From Neurospora intermedia (taxonomy: Eukaryota > Ascomycota > Sordariomycetes > Sordariales > Sordariaceae): 64,000 nucleotides of DNA. Each line of letters starts with the position of its first letter. Within the stretch, counting starts at the first letter, position 1. Of this stretch, positions 54,641-64,000 are shown piece after piece. Made by a program: the position numbers and the translations under genes. The notes beneath the pieces were generated by a model. That model saw only the letters and a program-made list of their open reading frames with translations, ran no database searches and was not told the origin of the DNA. The DNA lies in NCBI GenBank assembly GCA_037102815.1, contig BTPP01000001.1, forward strand, positions 2,505,001 through 2,569,000, in the 5' to 3' direction.

Positions 54641-56713
54641 CTACGTAAAGCTTTTCTGCTTCTGCCTAGTATTCCAACCAAGCTTCGCATTGATACTCTT
54701 GATCCATTCCTCACTCCTCCTCCCCTGTGGCTGAACACTAGCAAACGGGTACCTGCTCGCGCTGATGGTCACGTAGTCGCCCGGTCTAAGCTCGATACGC
54801 TCGCGGCCATCGAAACTCGCCCAAGAGCCGGTCCGGGCATCGTAGGGCACGCCAATGCGAAGTACGATGGTGTCGGGTAGGATGATGGGCCGGAAGGAAA
54901 GCGTGTGCGCACACATAGCGGTCACAAGCATGACGGGGTTTTCGGGGTGACAGAGAGAGCCGCCAGCGGCGAGGTTGTAGGCGGTTGAGCCGGTGGGAGT
55001 GGAAACGCAGATACCATCGGCGTTGACGGAGGTGAAGTGCTCGTCATCGCCGAAGATTTCGATGTATGACATTGCTTGAAGACACAGATTAGTTATATGA
55101 TGCTTGATGTGGATGAGGTAGAAAAATGACGACTTACTTGGATTGGGTCCTCTATCCACCACCACCTCGTTGAGCACGCACCATGTGCCGTCTGGTCGAT
55201 GGGTTCGTTCATCATCCTTTTCTTCGCCGATGAGGTCTTCTACGAGATCTCGTTTCTCTTCTTCCTCTTTCTCTTCGCTTGGATCATTCTCGTCCTGGCA
55301 ATCAGGACCATCTGTGCCGCCCTGTTCTTTGTCTGTTTTATTTGAGACCATTCTTTTGTCAGAGTCCCCCCCAACGAGTTTCCTTCTGTTCGTCTGACTT
55401 CGCATGACGGTTCCTTCGAACCTTAGCCTTAAAGCCACGTTGACACCTTCTGTGAAGGCGGCTGTCAAGGTCTCATGATAGTGATCAAAGTCAAACTTGG
55501 TCAAAAACCCTAGGCTCCCCAGAGAAAAGCTCAGAACAGGTGGAACGATGCGCTGGAATAACCAACTCGCAAATAGTACGGTTCCATCACCGCCGAGTGT
55601 GATGACAAAGTCGGCCGTCTGCGGCCTGGCACGACACAATTCCTCGTCCCAATAGCGTAGACGCTCAGATATGTCATTGCCGGCTTCCTCTGAGATCTCG
55701 CCAGACCCAACGTAATCCTTGCGGATCTCTTCGATCAGGCCGGGTGCATCAAGCTTTTTGTTGCAACGCAAAGCCTTGTCAATGTAGACAGTGTAGCGCA
55801 CGTCGCGTTCCTTATCCAGTAACCACCGGATTAAGGCGCGTGTCTTGGGGATTAGTTCCTGGTCATACGGCTTGGTGAGCACGAAGATGGTCTTGATCTT
55901 GAACTTCAAGCGCACGCTGCTCAATCGCCGACTCAGCTCCCGGACTCCCCATGCCATTTCACTCAATTGTTTCTTGGTGAGGAGCCTGCTGTACTTTTCC
56001 TCTGGATCTGTGTTTGGTGCTTTTACGATCTCACTTTTCCATTCCTTCTCATCAACCTGACCAGCATCGCTAGTGTCGCTCGAGTTGGCATTGGTCATCG
56101 AGCACTCCCGGGCACGCACATTGGCGGCAATGTTACCGACAGTGCTCGAGAAGCCTTTTGGGTCGAGCACCTGTTCCTGGCTATTTTCACGACTAACTTG
56201 GACGGCATCACGGGCAATGTCGGTCAAGCCCCTTGTGATGGGGTTTCGGGTCTCGATAGGGGTTGTGCCCGTATTGGCAGTGCCATCAACCTGTCCATCT
56301 AGGGTATCTTGCCGTCTAGGGGGTCGTCGCTGGGCGTCGAGAAACTGGTGGACAAGGCATTCCGTTCTGGGCGGCTGTGATCGCCGGAGGTGAAGAGGAA
56401 CACGGGCATCGCTGTGTACTAGAGAGCTCTTGCGCCGATAGGGACTAGATGGATCGAACGAGACCTGTGGAGGGCAAATGGGACATGATTCAGCTGGTGC
56501 GCTACTAGACAACTGGGCAGCAGGCAGAAGAGGAGTACGAGAATCCAAGGGGACGAAGGGAGAGCATAAGGCTGTGCTTTTCGGTCATGCTCGGCATGGC
56601 TGGACGCGGGGTCTGGAGTGCATTGGGTTCCCTACCTCAAGCGCATCCTGGTCCTCTTCACTTGAACTGGAATGGTCATCCTTCTCAGGCTTCCTTTCGC
56701 GATCCGAAGCCAT
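54641..56713 (-). CDS. NAD(+) kinase
   Basis: Makes NADP(+) from NAD(+) and ATP; cytosolic type (Utr1-like) by length and lack of a targeting sequence. The model is complement join 54641-55074, 55138-56512, 56636-56713, giving 628 aa. The first 26 residues, MASDRERKPEKDDHSSSSEE and on, come from exon 1. The 63-nt intron 2 lies in an open frame and would be missed without the family pattern. Removing it gives DRGPNPTMSYIEIFGDDEHF. The catalytic motif GGDGT is at about residue 333 (ITLGGDGTVLFASWLF). The second motif is NADGICVSTPTGSTAYNLAA, and LSFSLGSLGFLTKFDF matches the conserved core. An acidic low-complexity insertion of about 60 residues (CQDENDPSEEKEEEEKRD region) interrupts the catalytic domain. 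The ~200-residue N-terminus is Ser/Pro-rich and probably regulatory. Confidence 0.94.
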
Positions 56714-58575
56714 TATCCTCAATCATGAAAGCTCGGCTGCTCTGATTATCCTGTCTCCTTCCGCTGGCTATGCTCGCTCTCGGGGGCTCGGGGTTAGGCC
56801 GGTCCTTTCCTCTCGATAGAGGTATCGTTCGACGTCAATCAAGGCTACTGTGTAGGTGCGTACGGGTGGATGCCTCGAGGTACTTTGGCGCAGCAGGTAG
56901 TAAGTACTTTCGGAAGAGCTGGGTTGAGTGGCTCCGTGGCTCCAGCATGCAGACTGTAACTAGTCGATCATCCACCGCTGGCTGGCCAACGGACAATGTT
57001 GTGGGTGACGATACTTGCACTTGTAAGACTGGGTCGCAATCTATGGATGCTATGGACGGGAATGGAAAATGCTACCGGTTCGGCCTGTCGTTGTGCCGCG
57101 CAAAGAGGTAGTTGTGGTGGTGGGCTGTGTGGGCATCATCGATGCACTGGAAACACGGGAACTCGAGTCACGATGTTGCTACAAGTTACTTACTCCCACT
57201 GATCGTGGTGCTCCCTCCTTCTTTCCATCCAATCCGTTAAGAAAAGAAAAAAAAAAAGACGAGCGTCCATCCTGAGTCAGCCAAGTCAAGGGCCGTCATC
57301 GCAGTGGTAAGGCGGGGTAAGTGGTGATGTCTACTTGTTAAAACCGGCAATACGTCATCGGCTGTGGCAGCTGTAACGGGAGATAAGATCTCACCACAGC
57401 GTGCGCAGGACAGCTGTCTAGACTTGATCGTCAAACTAATCCAAATGGAATGTGCGAAGCATGGGATTGATCTACAGTATAGCACATCAATATGTACTCG
57501 GCATCAATTCGGCGAACCGAGTAAATTGTGTGACAGGTTGTACTTTTGGCCGACAGTCAAAATAATCACACGGTTGTGGAGGGGTTATGGTAGAGCTTCG
57601 CTTGGAGGGGAAACTGGATCTGCCCCGATAATTAGTTATGCCTGCTGCAGTAATCCCATGCTCTGTGTCGATAACCACCATGCTTAAAGCCACGGTGGAA
57701 AGCAACCAACCACTGCCTGTTCCTCACCGAGGCCCCGCCCCTCCTTTAATACCAACTCTGATAATGGCCTGAAATTTCATGCAAGAGGAACCAACCAAGC
57801 CCGTGGTGAGACACATGTTGCTTACATAGTACATGCTACTAGCGTGGTATCCCGGAACGCGGACGATTCTCTCCAACCGATGTTTCCATCGACACGACGG
57901 AACTGCCCATGAGCTGCATCAGCTTGTTGAGGTTGGAGAAAGGATCTGCCACCCTTCCAGTCGCCAATCAATCAACAGGTGGAAATAATGGAAGGAAGGA
58001 AGGAGGAAATCCACCCACGCTGCACAGGGCATCACACCCTCTAAGCCACTCGGAGACAGAAGCTGCGATTGTCCAGTCCATGCCCACCTCTACCAAACAC
58101 TACGGTGCCCCGCCACTGGACGGAAGGTGGAAGTCACTCCAGGGGCAAGTGCTATGTACTAGGTACCTCTAGAAGTAGGTAGTCATGACCTAGGTCCCGT
58201 CGTTGTTCCTCAGCCTGTCCTCATCTTCCTGAGCCAACTTCACAACGAACTGAACCTGTCTATGGCTTGTCGTTTCCGACTGTCTTGGTGGCTGTCAAAG
58301 TAGAGGTATCCACGCCGGGCGGGTTACGGACGAAAGACACGAAACCCAACCAAGCCATCCCCCCAAACGACGGTCCCCAAGTTCCTTCTTGACCTCATCA
58401 AAACATACAACTTAGTAACGAAGGCCAGGCAGCCGGCCGGCTCCAAAGTTGGCGCCCATCCATAGTACCGTTACCTCAGTCAAACAGTACCTCTGGTCGA
58501 TACGCCTCAGTCATACCGAATCCCTTACTTTGACACAGTTGCTCATCTTAAGCCAGAGACGGAGAAACAGAGACA
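56714..58575. other. divergent intergenic region
   Basis: About 1.9 kb between the NAD kinase and the pfkB kinase, holding both promoters. An A-rich stretch lies near 57241-57257. A 107-codon chance frame at 57364-57687 lacks features. No gene called. Confidence 0.45.
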
Positions 58576-60957
58576 ATGAAGCACCTCATCCTAGTGGGGG
58601 CGTGCTATTTGGACACTATTCTGACGTGAGTCTTTCCATCTTGTCCAACATCCTACATAGCTCCCATACCTGTACTTTGCCCCTATAGCTGCCGCTTTGT
58701 TGCTGCTGGTCAGAGCTGTAGCTGTAATTAAAATTGGCATGACCAGGATCGGAATCTGGATGTTATACTCATTTAGTTCCGTGCTCACACTTGGGATACC
58801 ACGGCTTGCCTGTAGTGTTCCCCAGTTTCCCGAAGAAGACTCCAAGCTACGCGCAACGGCCTTGCAGGTGAGACGCGGGGGCAACTGTCCCAACACAGCC
58901 GAGGTTCTCCAGCAGCTACTCCTCTCAGGAGGTGGCCTGGATTCTTCATCAACTCAAAACCAACCAGACAGCGCCGCTGGTGTTGTTGCCGTTACACCGC
59001 CCCCGTCACAAGAACAACAGCAGCAGCAACAGCAGCAACAGCAGCAGCTGCTGAAATTACACTTGGTTTCTATCCTGCCCGATGTTGGGTCGCCCGCCAT
59101 TCGCAAAATCCTGTCATCCTTTGCAACTCCTCCTGCTCCTCAGCCGTCTCCATCTTACGACTCTGAGTCTCTGTCCGAGTCTGTGACCAGCGCCGCTTCT
59201 GCTACCGCTACCAGTGTTGACTTTAGTCACTCTCTGTACCGCAAGGGGCACGATGAAGCAGCCAGTAGTTACATTATTCGCAGTGGCGCGACAGGCAGCC
59301 GGACCATTGTGAACTACAATGATCTTCCAGAGATGACAACGGACGAGTTTATGAACATCGCGGATGATTTCGTTTCCCTCCAGCATAACCACAGTGTTGA
59401 TGGAAGCTCTAAGGGTTTCAGTGGTGAGGATTGCTGGTGGCACTTTGAGGTAGGCTCAGCCATCCCCATTATACACATGCTCGCAGGGCAGAGCCTACAT
59501 GCTTTCCGTCCTGCTCCTTACTCTCCCGTATAACAAGTGCTATATGTCTCCTGATGAAGCTGTCGCTTTCGTTTGTCTCGCCGCATGTCTGCTCAGGGTT
59601 TTCTTTATATTAACACACAGACGGACTGCGTCTAAAGGGTCGAATCCCAGAGACAACACTGCAGTGTATCCGCTACCTACGCCAGGTCCTACCAGGAGGC
59701 ACTATCAGCGTCGAGGTAGAAAAGCCAGGCCGGGAGGGCCTTGCTGAGCTGGCCGCGGAATCTGACGTGGTGTTTTACTCCAAGAGTTGGGCAGAGGTAA
59801 GTCATATTATTTCCGTGTCACTCCATCCACTCATGGAGACCAGCGTGAGCAGGCGTGGCGTGTGACATGCTACAGCACTTGAGCCTAGATTGCGCCCAGG
59901 GTGATCTTCTGGTTCTCGTCCATGATACTAAAGCCTGGTCTTGTACCTCCGGTTGTGTAGAGCCGAGGATACACCAACCCAGAAGCTTGTCTGAGAGGCG
60001 AGCTGCCGAATTGCAAGAAAGCGTAAGTTTTGCTGCCCAAGCGCACAAATCCAAAGTCCGATAAGTATCGGGCAGAGGCAAAAGGCTGGCGCTGTTCTAA
60101 CAAACACTCTCAATACCGCGCTATAGTTCTCTGATGCTGTGCACATGGGGATGTCAAGGGGCTGGTGCTCTCTTCCCTTCACCCGCCGGCACCGGCGGTG
60201 GCAACAATGAGCAAACAGCAGAAGTAGCAGAACCAGAATATCTGCACTGTTCTACAGCAGAGGTATTCAAGACCCAGACAATCACCGTAGTTGAGTAAGT
60301 CCCGTCTCTCATTCTTTTGTTTGATCGAGATGGGATGTCTTATTCATCTCTTTCTCTGCTCCTTTCTACCTTGAACCTGGATTGAGCCCTGAAAGGAACA
60401 GAGTGAGTACCTGCCACAAGCGGCACACATCTGTACCCGTCACTGCAATTTGAAAAGGTTCACGAAAGGGAGACAAGACAAGACAACTTGAGAAAGAGAA
60501 CATGTCGGTGTTGAATGAAGACCGAACGGTCCAAGACCGCCAACAACTCCGCATATAGGATTTTCCTTGTACATTTGTTTCCTTCCGTCTCTGCCAGGTA
60601 TCAAGTCACAAAGGTGCTACACAATCCAAAAACGAACAAGTAGAAGAAGCCAAGTGGAGAGGAACACGACTAGTATACGCGGTAGCCAAAGCGAATGACA
60701 TAAACACGGCTAACAAAGTCAACACATCACCCGATCACAGTACAATCGGCGCAGGAGATACTTTCATAGCCGGCATATTGTACGGTTTGTTGATGGCCTC
60801 GCCGAGTGCAACCGCAACCGCAACTGCAACCAAAGACCGATCCTGGATCCAGTCCACGAGTCAAAAGGAGAAGAAGAAGCTTTTGGCCTTTGCCGTGAGA
60901 CTGGCCACCCAGAAAGTTCAGATGGAGGGATTCAACGGGATTCTTAAGGGATGGTAA
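58576..60957 (+). CDS. pfkB-family carbohydrate kinase (ketohexokinase-like)
   Basis: Sugar kinase of the ribokinase fold; fructose or a related ketose is the likely substrate, by family only. Exons: 58576-58625, 58816-59449, 59638-59796, 59961-60022, 60127-60294, and a last exon from 60606 (474 aa) or from 60741 (429 aa) to 60957. Junctions give MKHLILVGACYLDTILTVPQ, RATALQVRRGGNCPNTAEVL, WWHFE-GRIPETTLQCIRYLR, SVEVEKPGREGLAELAAESD, KSWAE-SRGYTNPEACLRGE and LCTWG. The catalytic Asp is in TIGAGDTFIAGILYG. The last acceptor is uncertain. 60741 gives the family-like VVDTIGAGDTF directly. 60606 adds 45 in-frame residues after a strong pyrimidine tract. A poly-Gln run of about 12 follows PPPSQEQ within the sugar-binding half. 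Introns (104-446 nt) are longer than elsewhere in the window. Confidence 0.85.
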
Positions 60958-63721
60958 CTGTCACAGGGATGCGGTGATGTTGGTTGTGTACCTAATTCGT
61001 ACACTTGGGATTTCCGCTGGCAAGCAAAACATTGACGATCTTTTGATGGTTTCAGAGTTGGGCTGATAAGTTCACCCTAGCCAACCATAGTGACCTACCT
61101 CATGTTCGACAAAGCCGATCGATGGACAGCGACTGAATGCATATCAATCATTTCTATGGGCTGGTTCCTTCTTGCTTGTGATGATCATGATGGACAGTTC
61201 CCCGAGTCCTCATGTGTAGAGAGAGATAGTCCTGACGAGCTTGTGCTTGGTTTGAGAATGATGGAAATGAACGTGGAACTGTATAGTTGAAACCTGACCA
61301 AGTACTAACGCTTCATACACTGACTGACGATGGTAGGCCCTAAAGAGACGCCAGGCCGTGAAGACAGCGTCGTGAAGAGAGAGAATCCTGTGACCAAGTG
61401 AAAGGAGAGAGAGGTGACTCGTACGTCGTCGTAACCGTGGTCGGCTTGATGCATATTAAAAACGAGGGAGGAACAGAAAAGACTGCTGTAGTAGTAGTTG
61501 TTGTTGTTGTTATTGTCTCATTAATCTCATAACGAATTCCACGTGATAATGAATCGATGTGGTACAGGTACCCTAAAATAATTAGGTTGGTAGATTTGTA
61601 AGTAAGTAAGTACCTGCATGCGGCGGTCCCCATTCTTGGTGATTCAAAACCAAACGGGGTGACTCTGTGTCAGGTTGATTCTGGCTCAGAACGAAAGAGA
61701 TTACGTTTGGATCATCAAAGTAGGTACCGTACAATGAGGGAGGGACAACTAACTCCCTGGCGAGACTTGGTATCAAGGAGCTTAGCTCGGACGGACCTGG
61801 GAGTAGGTACGTGTACGTGAGTACGAAGGTACTTTCCGGCGATGAGCATACATAGTACACACACATAAAAGGAAGACTTGTTGTTTGTCTCTCTCTTGTT
61901 GTCTGAACAGACATTGTAGGACGATGGGTGATTGGGGTCAGATCTGATTCCGGTCCACGTAGAGTACGTAGGCGTATGAGGCTTGCATAGATAGTATGTA
62001 AGCGCGTGGTGGCATTCCGAATGGAAACATGGCAGCGGTCAGGATGTAACAGGATAAGCAAACTATATACATGGCGAGAGGATGGAAAGCATGATTTGGA
62101 TGTATGTACTTGAGATACTACATGTGGTTGAGGCGCGAGTTGAGCTTCAGTTTCTTTGTGATGATTGTAGGTACGCAGTACGATTGCTTGTTTCATTTAA
62201 GAACCAGATGTGCCTTTCACAGATGGCTATACTGTAATGTGTAGGGTAGGTAGTTAAGAGACATGGACACTGAGTCTGAAAGCATGCTACTACATATGTG
62301 GCATGGCATGTAAACTGACGAGGTAAATAAGTGGGTGGAGGAATTCTATCCTATGAATAGCGAGGAAAGCTGATTATACCGGCGAAGAGGGCCAGAATGA
62401 GACATCGTAGGTAAGGGTAGCTAGTAATGCCTTTTCTTTTTTTTCTACATCTTGAGAGGTCCCAACCATCCAGGTTCATGATGTTGGATTCAATATTTGG
62501 GATCGTCTTCATGCATAGTACCTACTCTTCTTTTCTTTTCTTCACGCCATTTGACCATGTTGCGTTGCTCATTACTGCGTAGATAGGTACTTGCTTTGCT
62601 TTGTAGATTAGGACAAGGTTGTTCAAAGGATGCTGCTGCTGTTGGCTGGCAACGTCAACGAGAACGGCAACGGCCGTCCGATATCTGTTGCAATAATAGG
62701 CTGTTGGGAGTATGCGGCACCGTACAGTACACATACATATAGGTCTCGGGCCATTGTGATTGGATGCGCTTCAGAATGGCTCGGTGGCTCGGTGGCTTGG
62801 AGTTTGGGTTTTCCATCCTTCCCCCTCATTAATCCATCCTACCCAATCCCACGATGAAATATGTATGCTGTTTGACTTCTTGTCTGACTTTGACGGAATG
62901 TCTCCCCGTGGGCTTTTGTTTGGCCTCACCCGCACCCCCCCAATGGGCATGGCCTCCCTGTGTGTGGGCTTTGGCCTCCCCCGTGGGTTGGACAGGCGGT
63001 AGGGCTGACTACCGAATCGGAGAAAAAAGGAATGAACCCACTGGGAAACGAATGAGGTTGCGCCTACGTGTTGTACACAGTAGTAGTGTATGCAGTTGTG
63101 CCTACAAAGAAACCTATTGGTCGTACAAAATTGTAGCTTTTATTTCCTGGTACGTCCAGTGGTCTCAACACAAGAATCTTTCCATTCAGCACTCACAGGG
63201 AGTCGTTGGAGCCGAACCATGAGGCGCCGCATACAGTATGGTATGGTAACCTAAAGAGCTTGGCCTCACCTTGGCACTGTATGGGGTGGTATCTTATGCA
63301 TGCCATATCCTAATTCGGATGGGCCGAAAAGAGGAACCTACCGGTTGTGTGTGGTGGGTGTGAAAGCTGGCGGGAAGGGGAGAAAGCTGCCGAATGAAGA
63401 GAAATACGCCAAGTTCATACAAAAGTGGCTTGAATCGTGGTAACGTACCTATAAACCAAGACCTAAAGAAGCGGTGAGTGAACCGAGGGATCGTGGAAGA
63501 TATCTGCCACGACCACCCCCAACAAAAGGTAGCGTAGCGTGCTGTACATTTATAGCACCCCAGCATCTCGTCTACATACCCGTTCTGCCATTAAAAGTAG
63601 TCTGGGAATCTGGGGGTTTAAGCGAAGCGCCAGTGGTACCCCAAAACAAGCAGCAAATCGTGGTTCGTCTACAACGGCTGGAAGGGATTTCGTTAGCCCG
63701 CTGCTCCGTGCCTCTCTGATC
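60958..63721. other. 2.8 kb intergenic region
   Basis: Downstream of the pfkB kinase. Contains GTT/GTA trinucleotide sequence near 61485-61515 and several TACCTA/AGGTA-type motifs near 61600-62250. A 204-codon minus-strand frame (61582-62196) has no domain and a random composition, and is not called. No RNA gene recognised. Confidence 0.45.
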
Positions 63722-64000
63722 ATGGCCAGCAACTTGCATGGAGACCACGGATCAGAACCCAGTGCGCCTAGTAAGTGCCTAACAGTCAATCTCTACTGTC
63801 CTGTAACAACCAGATATGCCCTTATCAACTGTGAAGCTGTTAAAGAAAGTACCTCGAAGGGGAAGATATGAGCCTGCGACATTCAACTCGGCTATTGCCC
63901 GCCTTGACATCGTCAGACACTCTCCAAAGGTGAGCCCCGAACAACGCTGGCATGCCCTAGGCGGATCTGTTACAGCACGTTTTAATTTGGGCAGTACGTA
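63722..64000 (+). CDS. 5' end of an unidentified gene, cut by the window edge
   Basis: Candidate exon 1 at 63722-63770 (MASNLHGDHGSEPSAP plus one base), a short 43-nt intron with a GTAAGT donor and CAG acceptor, then an open frame from 63814 to the window end. It reads MPLSTVKLLKKVPRRGRYEP, then ATFNSAIARLDIVRHSPKVS. The joined frame has no stop in the remaining sequence. A second good donor (AAGGTGAGC) at about 63937 could end this exon. An alternative start is the ATG at 63816. No family is recognised from the visible ~75 residues. The 43-nt intron is at the short limit for fungi, so the first exon is the least certain part. Confidence 0.35.

Noticed and set aside
61582-62196. 204-codon minus-strand frame
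   Set aside because: Random-looking Ser/Thr/Leu composition, no domain, and no fungal intron signals that extend it.

Overview
The window is nuclear DNA of a filamentous ascomycete. Genes are dense and moderately GC-rich. Introns are short, with GT..AG ends and GCTAAC/CTGAC-like branch sites. One 3.1 kb AT-rich island shows the repeat-induced point mutation (RIP) pattern. A vib-1-type NDT80 factor lying close to a ham-2-type STRIPAK gene points to Neurospora (N. crassa or a close relative) or a near neighbour such as Sordaria. This is inferred from gene content; no database search was possible.

Layout. 1-4507: long gene-free leader. 4508-6743 (+): VIB-1. 9675-10833 (+): DUF2011-like acidic/basic protein. 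11617-15178 (+): HAM-2/STRIP. 15968-18367 (-): Zn2Cys6 regulator with polyQ. A 4.7 kb gene-poor stretch follows. 23042-24634 (+): Rit1 initiator-tRNA modifying enzyme, convergent with a HAD phosphatase at 24703-25511 (-). 28009-29359 (-): class II Hsp40. 30764-31839 (-): secreted DUF6454-like protein. 31840-35509: gene-poor and full of homopolymers, with one doubtful small gene. 35510-36522 (+): MARVEL-type membrane protein. 37498-38971 (-): secreted acidic repeat protein with several KR sites. 41476-42859 (+): mitochondrial EF-Tu. 44004-44679 (-): ribosomal protein S29. 45177-48294: RIP-ruined pogo/Fot1-like transposon. 48770-49961 (+): ERp38-type disulfide isomerase. 50292-50658 (-): HSBP1-like coiled-coil protein. 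51268-54105 (+): Tul1/Dsc1 E3 ligase. 54641-56713 (-): NAD kinase. 58576-60957 (+): ketohexokinase-like pfkB kinase. From 63722 (+): start of a gene cut by the window edge.

The genes are independent eukaryotic units, not operons. Two loose themes appear. VIB-1 (heterokaryon incompatibility and cell death) and HAM-2 (hyphal fusion) are near neighbours. Several proteostasis genes also share the window: Hsp40, ERp38, HSBP1-like and Tul1. Most coding regions were assembled here by hand from splice signals. Every multi-exon model except the edge-truncated one closes in frame. Exon edges that remain uncertain are stated in the entries.
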